NCBI GenBank assembly: GCA_958296095.1
Contig: OY282434.1
Coordinates: 1,022,001-1,086,000 of the forward strand
Reading direction: 5' to 3'
DNA: 64,000 nt
Source: an uncultured Oligoflexales bacterium
Lineage (GTDB): Bacteria > Bdellovibrionota_B > Oligoflexia > Oligoflexales > JAPPIL01
Shown: positions 1 to 8,877 of the stretch, in pieces
Position numbering within the stretch: position 1 is the stretch's first letter
Layout: each line of letters starts with the position of its first letter
Translations under genes and position numbers: made by a program
The notes under the pieces: generated by a model
Database searches by the model: none
Told to the model about the DNA's origin: nothing
What the model saw: only the letters and a program-made list of their open reading frames with translations

Positions 1-10
1 GCCCCCAAAC

Positions 11-206
11 CTCTCGGCTGTTGCCCTCTTGCTTGCCCACCGAGAGCTTTATGAACGGCACGGCAAGACCGTGCGAAAACTCGACCACAGATATTGCCAA
101 TACTGCAAACAGATTATTTTTTGCACAAGGCATGTGTTTGCACCTAACTTAAGGGAGAGTTTCTCGGCAGGTCTGTGCCGTGCCAAGATAACGGAGACAT
201 GTGCTA
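11..206 (+). repeat. Module A palindromic element, copy 1 (short form)
   Basis: Full-length A element. It opens with a small hairpin (CTCTCGG at 11-17 against CCGAGAG at 40-46). The 5' arm contains GGCACGG (57-63) and GAAAACTC. The apex carries GCACA/TGTGC around 123-136. The 3' arm contains GAGTTTCTCGG and CCGTGCC. The arms are complementary, so a single strand would fold into one long hairpin. It ends with the typical tail ACGGAGA...GTGCTA. It lies downstream of the minus-strand operon that ends at 406. Confidence 0.8.
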
Positions 207-345
207 CTTGCCTCTTGCTATCGCGTTCAGGCTTGCCCTCAAGTCTTATCGCGGTTGCCCCCACCTCTTGCCCACCGAGGGCTTTATGAACGGCACGGGG
301 AGACCGTACGAAAACTCGACCATTGTAGTGGCCCCTCTGCAAAAA
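207..345 (+). repeat. Module C plus 5' half of a module A element
   Basis: A C-type stretch (TATCGCGTTCAGGCTTGCC) leads into the 5' half of an A element: CCACCGAGGGC, ATGAACGGCACGG, then CGAAAACTCGACC. After GACC the A sequence stops and is replaced by TTGTAGTGGCCCCTCTGC. The 3' arm is missing, so this is a truncated copy. The remaining 60 bp to the gene end at 406 show nothing recognisable. Confidence 0.7.
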
Positions 346-405
346 ACCCGATATTCACCTCAAATGATTGGGTTGCAGGTTAATCGTTATCACTCAGGGT
401 TAGCC

Positions 406-2730
406 TCAGGCCACAACCGCGCTAACACCCGTCGCCCCCCACAGGCGTAAAGGCACGCGCAACTTGTCAAGCGTGACTTGTCCTCCTGGCGCGGGCACGG
501 CAATGACTTCCGCCTTGCGTCCCAACACCAAGCGGCACAAGGCACAAGCACGCAACCACTCGACCGCGGTCGTTTCTGCCGCGGCCCGGACATGCACATG
601 CTCGAGCTGTGCCTTATCTCTCCACGTCAACAACCGCTCTATAAGCAGTGTGCGCTGTTCAACGTCGCTGAAATTTTCCACTCGCAGCGTCGGTTCGACG
701 CCAGCAGTGCCAATGCAGTCTGTGAGGTCAGCGCTGAGCAAGTTGTCCTGCCTGAGCCGCGCCGCTAATTCTAGCAAGCCACTGTATGCCAGTGCCTTAA
801 TTGGTAATTTATTACCCCCCCGCCAAGCCTGCTCTCGTGGCCGAGCTGTGACCCGCAAGGGTTTGTAAAGCGAATCACGTTCCACCGCAGTCTTATCCGC
901 CGCGGCAATCATCGCGGTCAGTCGCTGTTCAGGTAAAGCCTTACCAGCACGACCACCAGCCATGTGTGATATTTTTTCGTCCTCAACCGTGCCATCGAGA
1001 TCGTTGGCCCCCGCATGCAACGCTAACTGTGCGATTTCTGCCCCCAACATTACCCAGTAGGCTTTAATGTTACGAAAATTGTGCAGCAACAAGCGGGCAA
1101 TGGCAACTGTCTTCAAATCATCTGCACCGCAAGTATAGGTCTTAATGCCCATGTCATTGCCATGTGGTTGAAACGCTAGCGGAATGAAAACATTAAACCC
1201 ACCCGTCTCTTCCTGCAGCGCACGCAGGCGTAACATGTGATCGACCCGCTGCGCGTGGTTTTCGATATGCCCATAAAGCATGGTGGCATTAGAGCGCAAA
1301 CCCAATCTGTGCGCGGTGCGATGCACATGCAACCACGTCTCGGCATCGACCTTCGTATCGCATATCTTGTCCCGCACTTCAGGGTGAAAGATTTCGGCCC
1401 CGCCGCCCGGCAACGACCCCAGCCCCGCGGCGCGCAAATCACGCAACACCTGCTCAATGCTCTTGCGCCCGCGTCGTGCCATCCACTCGATCTCGACCGC
1501 GGTGTAAGCCTTGATGTGCAGTGCGGGTGCGGCTTGTTTGATCGCCGCCACCAAGCCAATCATGTCGTCATAGCGCCAGCGCGGGTGTAAGCCACCGACC
1601 AAATGCACCTCGGTTGCCCCCTGTGCCACGGCCTGCTGTGCCCGCTGCTTGATTTCGACGGGCGACAAGGCAAACGCCCCCGCTTCGCCAGGCTTGCGAG
1701 AAAAAGAACAGAACTTGCAACTCAACACACAGATGTTGGTTGGATTGATGTGGCGATTGACATTGTAGCAAACCTGCTCGTCATTGCGTTCACGGTTGAT
1801 CGTATCAGCCAAGCGCATGACATCGAGCAGTTCAGCTTGTTCAAACAGATAGACCGCCTCTTCCCGCGTCATTACCCCGCCTGCCTGCATTTTGGCTGCA
1901 ATTGCAGGCATTGTCAGTATCGGCTCACCCTGCAATAAAAAATCCAGACCCTGCTTGGCCTCAGCATCGAGCTGCAAGGTCTGTGCATTGACATAACGTG
2001 CGATGTAAACATCACCTAACTCCAGGCCGATATTCGTTTCAGCCCGTGCGGTCGCGGCTGACAAAGCCTCCTGCCGCTGCTCAAGCCCATACTTGATGCT
2101 AGCGCGTAGCAGTGCGGCAATCTGCTGGCGATCAGCCCACGGCAAGCGTTTGGCGATAACATTCACCCCCAGCGGCAAGGGGCGGGCATAGAGCTCTTGC
2201 CACTGCGCACCGAGATCTAGAACTTTAGCCAGACCATGCTGGGCATAGGTGAGTTGCAGTTCGTGGATTACTACCCCCGCATCGACTTCGCCGTTTAAGA
2301 CGGCAGGCATGATGCGCAAAAAATGCATCGGCACAGCTTCGAATTCGGCCAGCATGCGTCGTAATGCCATATAGGCAGTGGTGTTTTCGCCAGGTACGGC
2401 GATGCGCTTGCCTTGTAGCTGCCGCCGCCAGTCGTCCTCACGTGCTCGACTGATCACAATTGGCCCGGCCGCCGCCGCGATGCTCGCGCCCACGTCCAAC
2501 AGCTGATAGTGGTGGGCAACACGTGCGTAAGCCGCGGCACTGATGGCAGTGACATCAAATTCACCATGCATGGCCTTGGTGTTGAGTTCCTGAATGTCGC
2601 CGCGATAAAAATTAAGATCGTAGCCGTGCCAAGCAATTTTTTGGTTTTCCAGTGCCCACAACATGAAAGCGTCATCGCTGTCGGAACTGTAGGCAATGCT
2701 TATTTGTTGCTTATCAGAGGACGACTTCAT
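406..2730 (-). CDS. mqnD-mqnE: MqnD-MqnE fusion (menaquinone, futalosine pathway)
   Basis: About 774 residues, start ATG at 2730 (the open frame continues upstream but overlaps mevalonate kinase). Residues ~1-275 match the MqnD family (1,4-dihydroxy-6-naphthoate synthase): SSDSDDAFM, GEFDVTAIS, IHELQLTYA with the His expected at the active site, and PLPLGVNVI. Residues ~280-620 match MqnE (aminodeoxyfutalosine synthase, radical SAM): the cluster motif CVLSCKFC near 335-342, VHLVGGLHP, LPGGGAEIF, MLYGHIE and GFNVFIPLAFQP. MqnE makes aminofutalosine from the chorismate-derived enolpyruvyl benzoate; MqnD acts at the end of the head-group pathway. Residues ~620-774 form a tail I cannot assign. 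It overlaps mevalonate kinase by 17 bp, implying translational coupling. The two activities are non-adjacent pathway steps, so the fusion is unusual. Family calls are firm; activity of both halves is inferred. Confidence 0.88.
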   Translation of the reverse strand: MKSSSDKQQISIAYSSDSDDAFMLWALENQKIAWHGYDLNFYRGDIQELNTKAMHGEFDVTAISAAAYARVAHHYQLLDVGASIAAAAGPIVISRAREDDWRRQLQGKRIAVPGENTTAYMALRRMLAEFEAVPMHFLRIMPAVLNGEVDAGVVIHELQLTYAQHGLAKVLDLGAQWQELYARPLPLGVNVIAKRLPWADRQQIAALLRASIKYGLEQRQEALSAATARAETNIGLELGDVYIARYVNAQTLQLDAEAKQGLDFLLQGEPILTMPAIAAKMQAGGVMTREEAVYLFEQAELLDVMRLADTINRERNDEQVCYNVNRHINPTNICVLSCKFCSFSRKPGEAGAFALSPVEIKQRAQQAVAQGATEVHLVGGLHPRWRYDDMIGLVAAIKQAAPALHIKAYTAVEIEWMARRGRKSIEQVLRDLRAAGLGSLPGGGAEIFHPEVRDKICDTKVDAETWLHVHRTAHRLGLRSNATMLYGHIENHAQRVDHMLRLRALQEETGGFNVFIPLAFQPHGNDMGIKTYTCGADDLKTVAIARLLLHNFRNIKAYWVMLGAEIAQLALHAGANDLDGTVEDEKISHMAGGRAGKALPEQRLTAMIAAADKTAVERDSLYKPLRVTARPREQAWRGGNKLPIKALAYSGLLELAARLRQDNLLSADLTDCIGTAGVEPTLRVENFSDVEQRTLLIERLLTWRDKAQLEHVHVRAAAETTAVEWLRACALCRLVLGRKAEVIAVPAPGGQVTLDKLRVPLRLWGATGVSAVVA

Positions 2731-3676
2731 GAACGTGCTCCGCACCGTAGAGTTTTTGAATTTTATGTAACTGTGCCTGTGCTCGCTGCGGATGCAGCAA
2801 CGACAGCACACATCCGCCGCCACCCGCACCCGTTGATTTTGCTGCAGGTACACCCAGCGCTTTGACGTTTTCGATTATCTCGATCAGATGCGCGGTGGTA
2901 ACACCTGCGGCGCGCAACATCGTATCAACTCTGTTCATTGCATCTGCTACCGCCGCGAACTTGCCACGTGCCAACGACATAGCCACGGTGTGCGCATGCT
3001 GGGAAAAATTCTTCAAGCTGTCCCGTTCCCGCTGAAACCAAGGCAAAGCCCGGTTGATCATCGCTAGCGTCGAAGCCCGCACCCCGCTGTCGATCAATAC
3101 AAATCGCCACGGGTAACGACCACCCGCGATGGGGGTGATGGTTATCTTCTGTGGTGCGCGGTTCTTCTGGAATAGAATCGGTGCAGCACATGCAGCTACA
3201 GCTGTATCGAGCCCTGAGGGGTTGCCGTGAAAACGCAACTCAAGATAATTAGCCAGCCGTGCCACCTGAAAATCGGTAAGCCTACGTCCCGCCCACCCGC
3301 AGAGCAGGCGGATCAAAGCCACGCTCAAGGCCGCCGATGAACCAAGCCCTGCACCCATCAGCGAGTTTGAGCGAAATTTGATTGCCACTGGAAACGGGCG
3401 AATTTGTAGTACCTTGAACGCATCAAACACCACCGCCTTTAAATGTTGTAAACGTTGGCGACTGAGCGGCCGCGAGCCCAACAGCAGACGGCAGTCACGG
3501 CGGTGGCTAGGGGTCAGCGTTAACTCGGTTACCAGTGACTTGACAGGAATTGCCACGGCCTGCGCGCCATAGACGACAGCATGCTCGCCGACGATAATTG
3601 CCTTACCACAAGCCGAGTGTCGCGCTGGTGTCACAGCAGTATCAGGACGGGCATCGGCGGTGCTGTTGTAGATCAC
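2714..3676 (-). CDS. mvk: Mevalonate kinase (GHMP family)
   Basis: 320 residues. It phosphorylates mevalonate in the cytoplasmic mevalonate pathway to isopentenyl diphosphate. Visible GHMP signatures are GKAIIVGEHAVVYG near the N-terminus (the GEHAVVYG box is typical of mevalonate kinase), the ATP-binding GAGLGSSAA loop, a conserved GNPSGLDTAV segment, and the C-terminal KSTGAGGGGC motif. Start is GTG at 3676, overlapping the mvaD stop as GTGA; its own 3' end overlaps the mqnD-mqnE start by 17 bp. Order mvaD-mvk-mqnDE makes one transcription unit that supplies both the prenyl precursor and the ring of menaquinone. Other GHMP kinases are possible, but the GEHAVVYG box and the neighbour make mevalonate kinase the best call. 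Confidence 0.88.
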   Translation of the reverse strand: MIYNSTADARPDTAVTPARHSACGKAIIVGEHAVVYGAQAVAIPVKSLVTELTLTPSHRRDCRLLLGSRPLSRQRLQHLKAVVFDAFKVLQIRPFPVAIKFRSNSLMGAGLGSSAALSVALIRLLCGWAGRRLTDFQVARLANYLELRFHGNPSGLDTAVAACAAPILFQKNRAPQKITITPIAGGRYPWRFVLIDSGVRASTLAMINRALPWFQRERDSLKNFSQHAHTVAMSLARGKFAAVADAMNRVDTMLRAAGVTTAHLIEIIENVKALGVPAAKSTGAGGGGCVLSLLHPQRAQAQLHKIQKLYGAEHVHEVVL

Positions 3677-4710
3677 CGTGTCGCTCCATTCAAACGCGGC
3701 CCACTGCCTATGCGGTCAACAATTACCCCATGCTGCGGAAAGGCCGTGCGAATTGCCGCGGCGATGTCTGGCGCGGCAGATGCGGCACACAACACATGCA
3801 CGCTCGCCCCAGCATCAACTGTAAAGTAGGCCACAAAATCTCCCCGTTGCCGACCCTGCCGTAGCCACGTCATGACGGCTAAGCTCTCTGCACTGGCATA
3901 GACGAGCGGCGGGGCACAGGTGCTCATTATTTGACAAAACTCCAGCGCCTCCTGCTCGACTAAACTGCCGAGCCACTCGACATCTTGCAGTGCCAATGCT
4001 GCCAATAAATCCCGCTGGCGTTCCTGCAAGCCTGCGATGCGTAGAGCAAACAGCGGACTGCTGTGAGCACGGGCATGCCCTGCACTAGAGCTCACTGTCT
4101 TCGTTGCCAGCTCGGGGGTTACGATTATATCATACAAGCGGAGATAATTCTCGTCCTCAAGTTGATAGACACGTTGCTGGTCAGGGCTTGCACCCCGCTG
4201 CCAGTGCACCAAGCCACCCCACAGACTGCGGCAAGCACTGCCCGAACCCTGCCGTGCCAACGCCGCGATGCGTTCCCGCGTCCAGCCCGCCGCCGCCAGC
4301 GTGTCCCAGCTGTGCAGTCCCGTCCAGTAGGCCAGGGCCGCCAGTGTCAACGCCGCCATTCCGCTGGCACTGCTGGCAATGCCGCAAGCTAGCGGAAAGG
4401 TGTTGCTGGTTGTGATCTGTAATTTTTGTGTGAAGCCACACATGGTGCGCAAAAAATCGAGCTGCGCAAAAATCTTGATGCCGTGCGCGGTCGTGCGGGT
4501 TAAGCGTTCACCTTGCAGCACCACGACATCATCGTCCCCCGCGTTTGCCTGCACGGTGGTAATAGTGCGGCAGTGCGTCAAGGTCATGGAGATGGAGGCG
4601 TTGCTCGGCCATTGCCGCGCGCCGTCGTCCTTGCCCCAGTATTTTAACAGCGCGATGTTTGCAGGGGTTTCCGCGGTTACCGTATCAGCTGTGCTAGCGT
4701 GTATTGCCAT
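3673..4710 (-). CDS. mvaD: Diphosphomevalonate decarboxylase
   Basis: 345 residues, ATG start at 4710 with AGGAG just upstream. The enzyme uses ATP to decarboxylate diphosphomevalonate to isopentenyl diphosphate. Diagnostic family motifs are PANIALLKYWGK at the N-terminus, PSNASISMTL, the ATP loop GIASSASGMAALT, the SGSACRSLWGG segment, and DAGASVHVL near the C-terminus (usually DAGPNVHVL in the family). It is the first of three overlapping genes (4-base GTGA overlap with mevalonate kinase) and lies 64 bp behind RNase Z on the same strand, so it may be read from the upstream promoter. No isopentenyl diphosphate isomerase is seen in the window. Confidence 0.92.
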   Translation of the reverse strand: MAIHASTADTVTAETPANIALLKYWGKDDGARQWPSNASISMTLTHCRTITTVQANAGDDDVVVLQGERLTRTTAHGIKIFAQLDFLRTMCGFTQKLQITTSNTFPLACGIASSASGMAALTLAALAYWTGLHSWDTLAAAGWTRERIAALARQGSGSACRSLWGGLVHWQRGASPDQQRVYQLEDENYLRLYDIIVTPELATKTVSSSAGHARAHSSPLFALRIAGLQERQRDLLAALALQDVEWLGSLVEQEALEFCQIMSTCAPPLVYASAESLAVMTWLRQGRQRGDFVAYFTVDAGASVHVLCAASAAPDIAAAIRTAFPQHGVIVDRIGSGPRLNGATR

Positions 4711-4774
4711 GCTCCTATGCTACAACAGATGCAGCCAGCACCCCAGCAAAATAAACAACAGGCCTATCCCGTGC

Positions 4775-5827
4775 TTACTGCTTGCCGCGGGCAATCTCTA
4801 GGTTAATTTGTTGCCGTAGCTGTGCCACAGTCAACTGCCGATAGCGTTTGAGATAACGCTCAGCCTCGCCTCGCAGCACGCCGCTGCGGGGGCTGTATAT
4901 CTTAGAAAAATGAAAATTTTCCAAGCGCCGACTGCCAACCCAACTAGCCAGCAACGCGCATTGACGGGTCGAGAGGTGTGCCTTTTGTACGGCGCGCGCA
5001 TAGTCTTCCGCCTTGAAGGCAGATTCGCACAACAGCACCGCGGTGTCTTGATGGAGTTTTTTGACCGCGGCGAGATTCTCCCAACAAAAACGCAGATCGG
5101 TAAGATAGCTGACAGAAAATTCGGGATAGCAGTCCAGCAGATTATCTTTCAGCCAGTCGAGACGATAGCGCTTGCCCTCCACCGTCATTGTCTCGCAGGC
5201 CTGCGGGTCGTCGAGTGCCGTAAGCAGTTGTGTTAACCAGGGGCCTGGACGTAAGCCATGCTTGGCCAGCTCCTCACTACGCACGTGATATTTGGGTGGC
5301 AGGCAGAGGCGATATGAGGCGACGGGAATGCCGTGATCGACCAGGGTGGCCTTGATACGCCCCCCGTCTTTGAAAGTCGTCACCGTGCCGTCGGGGTGCG
5401 GGAAATCGTCATAGGGATAGAGCTTGAAGCCATCCTCGAATTGCAATCTATACGAAGCAACGCTATCGGCGGCTTGTAGTTCGTGAATGACAAAACGAAT
5501 CTGGTGGCGCTCGAGCAAGTTCCACGCATAGGCTGCCAGCTTGCCTTGGATGTTGGCAACAATGCCTGGCGGGCCGCAGAATTCCAGCAGGCGGTGATGC
5601 GGCACGTTAACCCGCAACAGCCGATCGAAGCCAACGAAGTGGTCGATATGCGTGTGGCTGACGAAAACCTTGTTTACCTTCAGCAATTTTTTGCGTGCCA
5701 GCCGTTCTAGCCCGCCGAGATCGAACAGGAAGCCTTCCCCCGTGCGATGATTAAAACCGTGGACGACAGGGTCGCCGCTTCTGCCATTGGGAAAACTGAA
5801 CTCAACCCCGCGTGCCTGCAGTTTCAC
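4775..5827 (-). CDS. rnz: Ribonuclease Z-like metallo-beta-lactamase nuclease
   Basis: About 350 residues from GTG at 5827, which overlaps the purM stop as GTGA. A longer upstream frame exists but lies inside purM. RNase Z removes 3' trailers from pre-tRNA. The metal-binding HTHIDH motif of the metallo-beta-lactamase fold lies near residue 55, preceded by FLFDLG and followed by LLEFCGPPGI. Later segments include VDHGIPVASYRL (third metal-binding region) and a C-terminal zone with SVSYLTDLR and LLCESAFK, as expected for RNase Z. The length agrees with short-form RNase Z with some extension. The purM-rnz coupling suggests co-translation. Confidence 0.8.
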   Translation of the reverse strand: MKLQARGVEFSFPNGRSGDPVVHGFNHRTGEGFLFDLGGLERLARKKLLKVNKVFVSHTHIDHFVGFDRLLRVNVPHHRLLEFCGPPGIVANIQGKLAAYAWNLLERHQIRFVIHELQAADSVASYRLQFEDGFKLYPYDDFPHPDGTVTTFKDGGRIKATLVDHGIPVASYRLCLPPKYHVRSEELAKHGLRPGPWLTQLLTALDDPQACETMTVEGKRYRLDWLKDNLLDCYPEFSVSYLTDLRFCWENLAAVKKLHQDTAVLLCESAFKAEDYARAVQKAHLSTRQCALLASWVGSRRLENFHFSKIYSPRSGVLRGEAERYLKRYRQLTVAQLRQQINLEIARGKQ

Positions 5828-6816
5828 CCGAAATCCACCCCTGTCGTTGGCGCGGCCACGATTTCGCCGACACCAACACCGTCTTGGGTTGCGGCCAGCA
5901 GTGGGGTCTCCATCTCCGCGGCGACGCAGGCTAGCAGGCCTATGCCCATGTTGAATACCTGCTGTGCCGCGGCAAAGGTATGCAGACCGCAGTGCGCCGC
6001 GACTTCGGTCATCCAAGCTGGCACCGGCAGCCGCTGAGGGTCAATTACCGCACGACAGCCCGCAGGCAACACCCGCTGCAAGTTGTGAGCGATGCCGCCG
6101 CCAGTGATGTGTGCCAATGCGTGTAAACCCATCTGGCGCGCACATAGTGCAGGAATTTCGTGATAGATGCGGGTCGGCACGAGCAGCTGTTGGCGATACG
6201 GGGCAAGGCGGGCCTGGTGCTGACGCAGCAGCGAGAAACCGTTGCAGTGCAAGCCTGAGGAGGGGAAAGCGACGAGACGGTCACCTACCTGCACCCGCGC
6301 CGCCCCCAGCACCTGTGCCCGCTCGACGATGCCGACGACAAAACCAACCAGCTCGAAGTTATCGCCCCGATAAAAGTGCGGCAACTGTGCCGTCTCTCCG
6401 CCGAGCAGCAAACAGTCAACCTGTCGCAAACCCCGCTGCACACCTTGCAGCACAAGCTTAAAATCTGCCTCTGCCAGTGCATTGCAGCCGTAGTAGTCGA
6501 GAAAAAACAGCGGTCGTGCCCCGCAGGTAAAGAGGTCGTTGACGCACATAGCCACGAGGTCGATGCCGATACCTTCAAGACAACGCTGCTCAGCCGCGAG
6601 GGCCAGCTTCGTGCCCACACCATCGGTGCAACTCACCAGCAGAGGCTCACGATAGTCGCCTAGTTCAGGCCGATACAGCGCGGCAAAACCGCCAATGCCT
6701 GCCAGCACTTCACCAGCAGCATGGCGCTGGGTAGCCGTTGTCGTCTGTAGCCACGACGCGGTCTGGGTAGCCTTAGCGGTATCTACCCCTGCGTCACGAT
6801 AGGGTGTGCTAATCAT
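5824..6816 (-). CDS. purM: Phosphoribosylformylglycinamidine cyclo-ligase
   Basis: About 330 residues from ATG at 6816, whose bases overlap the stop of the LD-carboxypeptidase gene (ATGA). PurM makes aminoimidazole ribotide in purine synthesis. Typical PurM features are YRDAGVD near the N-terminus, LVSCTDGVGTKL, a CVNDLFTCGARPLFFLDYY segment, LLGGETAQLP, and HITGGGIAHNLQRVLP. A longer ORF upstream is only an extension into the preceding gene. It sits between a peptidoglycan carboxypeptidase and RNase Z, away from purF at 14.6 kb, so purine genes here are scattered. Confidence 0.94.
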   Translation of the reverse strand: MISTPYRDAGVDTAKATQTASWLQTTTATQRHAAGEVLAGIGGFAALYRPELGDYREPLLVSCTDGVGTKLALAAEQRCLEGIGIDLVAMCVNDLFTCGARPLFFLDYYGCNALAEADFKLVLQGVQRGLRQVDCLLLGGETAQLPHFYRGDNFELVGFVVGIVERAQVLGAARVQVGDRLVAFPSSGLHCNGFSLLRQHQARLAPYRQQLLVPTRIYHEIPALCARQMGLHALAHITGGGIAHNLQRVLPAGCRAVIDPQRLPVPAWMTEVAAHCGLHTFAAAQQVFNMGIGLLACVAAEMETPLLAATQDGVGVGEIVAAPTTGVDFG

Positions 6817-7901
6817 TGCAATGTGGGTAGTTGCCAGATCAGTTTGCCGCCAGTTATCTTGCCGTGCCCACCGACGGGTATGGGGTAGAGTGGAGGGTAA
6901 TGCCCGAAAGCACGGCTGGTATAGACCGGGCAACTGACACGGGCGGCGAAACGTCGGTAGAGATCATTTTGATCGCCACCGAGCTTATCAAAGCGACCGA
7001 GAATGATCGCCCGCACCCCGTCTAGCGTGCCACTCTGCTGCCATTGATTGAGGTAACGCATGATACGGTGGGTGTTTTCACCGATAGCTTCAAGGAAAAC
7101 GATATAGCCATCGAGCGAGGCAGGCATGTAGGGTGTGCCAACCAAGTTGGTCAAAACAGACATGTCACCGCCGAACAGCGTGCCCTCTATCGCACTGTCG
7201 CTCGCCTCGGTTGGCAGTGATGCGCTGTTGCCATCCTCTTGCCGGCGCACGGCAATGCTGCCTGTCGTGATCGTGCCCCGCATGATGCCAAGCAGGACAC
7301 CCATCTCTTTGTTAGCTATGTTCCACGTCACCGCACCAGGCATCGGCCCGCTGATACCGATGATGCCACGCTGTGTCCACAGGGCACTGATGAGCGAGGA
7401 GATGTCCGAATAGCCGATGACCCGTTTGGGATTATCCAAGTCATCGTAGGGGAGATGCGGCAACAGGTCAGAAGTGCCGTAACCACCGCGTGCGCAGACA
7501 AAGTTGTGACAGTCAGGATCGGTCAACGCCTCGACCAAAGCCTGGGTGCGTGCCTCGATACTACTGCCACTAGGTTGTGCGAGAGAGACTTGGAAACCAC
7601 GAGCTTCGAGTTGCTCGATGCGCCCTGCCAGCTTCCAAGACGGCACCTTGAAGCCAGGGGCAATGATCTTGATCGCCACCGCGGGCTCAGCTCGCACCAC
7701 GTCCGACAGCAGCTGCGTCCCCGTCACTATTGACAGTGCCGCCAATGCACTGGTCAGTGCTTTTTTCAGAGGTAACACCACCCGCCGATCCGACAATTGC
7801 TTGAACTTAGACACAGCTTGAGCCCTTCCGCCGCCGTTACCGAGCAGCACCAGCAGAACAACCACCGCCGCCAGCCACGTGCCTGGTCGTTTCACTCTCA
7901 T
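6813..7901 (-). CDS. ldcA: Muramoyltetrapeptide LD-carboxypeptidase (peptidase S66)
   Basis: About 362 residues from ATG at 7901. The S66 family removes the terminal D-alanine from tetrapeptide stems during murein recycling. The nucleophile motif GYSDIS, the Glu segment EAIGENTHRI and the final His in AFGHYPP correspond to the Ser-Glu-His triad of LdcA. RGGYGTSDLLP and GGDMSVLTNLVGTPYMP are also typical. Classical LdcA is cytosolic, but this protein has an extra N-terminus with a strong hydrophobic segment (residues ~10-25) and a second one around 45-65. It may therefore be exported or membrane anchored and act on the sacculus. The start is uncertain: the G-run directly before ATG is not a convincing ribosome site. 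Confidence 0.85.
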   Translation of the reverse strand: MRVKRPGTWLAAVVVLLVLLGNGGGRAQAVSKFKQLSDRRVVLPLKKALTSALAALSIVTGTQLLSDVVRAEPAVAIKIIAPGFKVPSWKLAGRIEQLEARGFQVSLAQPSGSSIEARTQALVEALTDPDCHNFVCARGGYGTSDLLPHLPYDDLDNPKRVIGYSDISSLISALWTQRGIIGISGPMPGAVTWNIANKEMGVLLGIMRGTITTGSIAVRRQEDGNSASLPTEASDSAIEGTLFGGDMSVLTNLVGTPYMPASLDGYIVFLEAIGENTHRIMRYLNQWQQSGTLDGVRAIILGRFDKLGGDQNDLYRRFAARVSCPVYTSRAFGHYPPLYPIPVGGHGKITGGKLIWQLPTLQ

Positions 7902-8080
7902 CCCCCCAACAGCGTGCCCTCCATCGCTGCGCGCCGCTTCTACCAAAGCTCCAGCATGCTTGTCAAAGCACTATTCACTAACGACACTGCAACAAAAACC
8001 TGCACGAGCAGACAGGGCCTAGATGCTGGTGTCGGTAGAGATGTAACTACAGCTGCAGGCCCGCGTTGGTTTTTTGAAAA

Positions 8081-8509
8081 TTACGACCTCCTGTAGGTAA
8101 CGGTAGGTTTAAAGCTACACTTCGGTAGCTTCAGGCCGCGTGCGTCTTGTGCGTCAAATACACCTGCGAGCGATTTCTGTTGGAGGTGATAGATAACCTC
8201 GGTCGCTTGTTTTAGGGTCAAGTTGAGGAGCAGGGTTTTGTGGTAGCGGTGTTGCAGACGGGCACCGCGTGCCGTCAGCGCGCAGCGAGGTTGCCGCGGT
8301 CTCTTGAGCACAAAAGCTAAAGCTCGCCGCTCAGTAAGCTTGCCGTAGATTTGCATTCTCTTGGGCACGACGATGTAGACCCGCTGCGGGCGCAGGCGCA
8401 CACGTTCTTGTGGCGGCGCGGGCTGCAGCATGTTGTGCAATCCCATACCAAAAACAATCATCAGCAGATGTGATAGCAATGGTGGCCAATTGGCGAGCGT
8501 TAGTCGCAT
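8081..8509 (-). CDS. Small membrane-anchored protein of unknown function
   Basis: About 142 residues, ATG at 8509 with GGGGAGG directly before it; a TTG four codons upstream is an alternative. A single hydrophobic segment (PPLLSHLLMIVFGMGLHNML) near the N-terminus is followed by a basic, Arg-rich region, which suggests a one-pass inner-membrane anchor. It overlaps the preceding gene by about 10 bp and is the last of three overlapping small membrane genes. I recognise no family. About 180 bp separate it from the LD-carboxypeptidase gene; I see no further gene in that gap. Confidence 0.6.
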   Translation of the reverse strand: MRLTLANWPPLLSHLLMIVFGMGLHNMLQPAPPQERVRLRPQRVYIVVPKRMQIYGKLTERRALAFVLKRPRQPRCALTARGARLQHRYHKTLLLNLTLKQATEVIYHLQQKSLAGVFDAQDARGLKLPKCSFKPTVTYRRS

Positions 8510-8877
8510 GTCCTCCCCCAAGCTTGAAAATTATTGATGTCACTGTGTTCTAGCAACGCACAGAGCAAGGCATTCAGGCGTGTATTTTCTCGCCAGCGAT
8601 CGCCGTAATCGGTGGCAGGTAGCAGACAGAGATGCGTGCGGCTTGGCAACAGCAATGCCTCGCGGGCGACATTATCCTGCAACAACTCTCGTAACGGCAA
8701 GCTGCACAGCAGTGCGGACGCAGGCTTATCGTCGTTCAACTGCTGCCACCTGCGCTCAATCTTGCCCAAGCTCACTAGGCTGAGGTGCAGCAGCAGCGTT
8801 AAGCTCAGCAGGGCGATGATTCCCAACAACAGCACATTGATAGTGCCGCTATGGTGTTGTTTGCAGGCGAAAGGCAT
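8500..8877 (-). CDS. Small membrane protein, pilin/TadE-like N-terminus
   Basis: 125 residues with ATG at 8877, overlapping the upstream gene by 29 bp and the downstream gene by about 10 bp. After a short polar head (MPFACKQHHSGT) there is a long hydrophobic helix (INVLLLGIIALLSLTLLLHL) and then a polar domain. This topology resembles pseudopilin or TadE-type proteins, but no prepilin peptidase motif is clear and no secretion ATPase gene is in the window. Overlaps on both sides indicate a translationally coupled set of three. Function unknown. Confidence 0.55.
   Translation of the reverse strand: MPFACKQHHSGTINVLLLGIIALLSLTLLLHLSLVSLGKIERRWQQLNDDKPASALLCSLPLRELLQDNVAREALLLPSRTHLCLLPATDYGDRWRENTRLNALLCALLEHSDINNFQAWGRTCD

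Noticed and set aside
406..2730. N-terminal half as MqnA (chorismate dehydratase)
   Set aside because: SSDSDDAFM, IHELQLTY and PLPLGVNVI match MqnD much better than MqnA.
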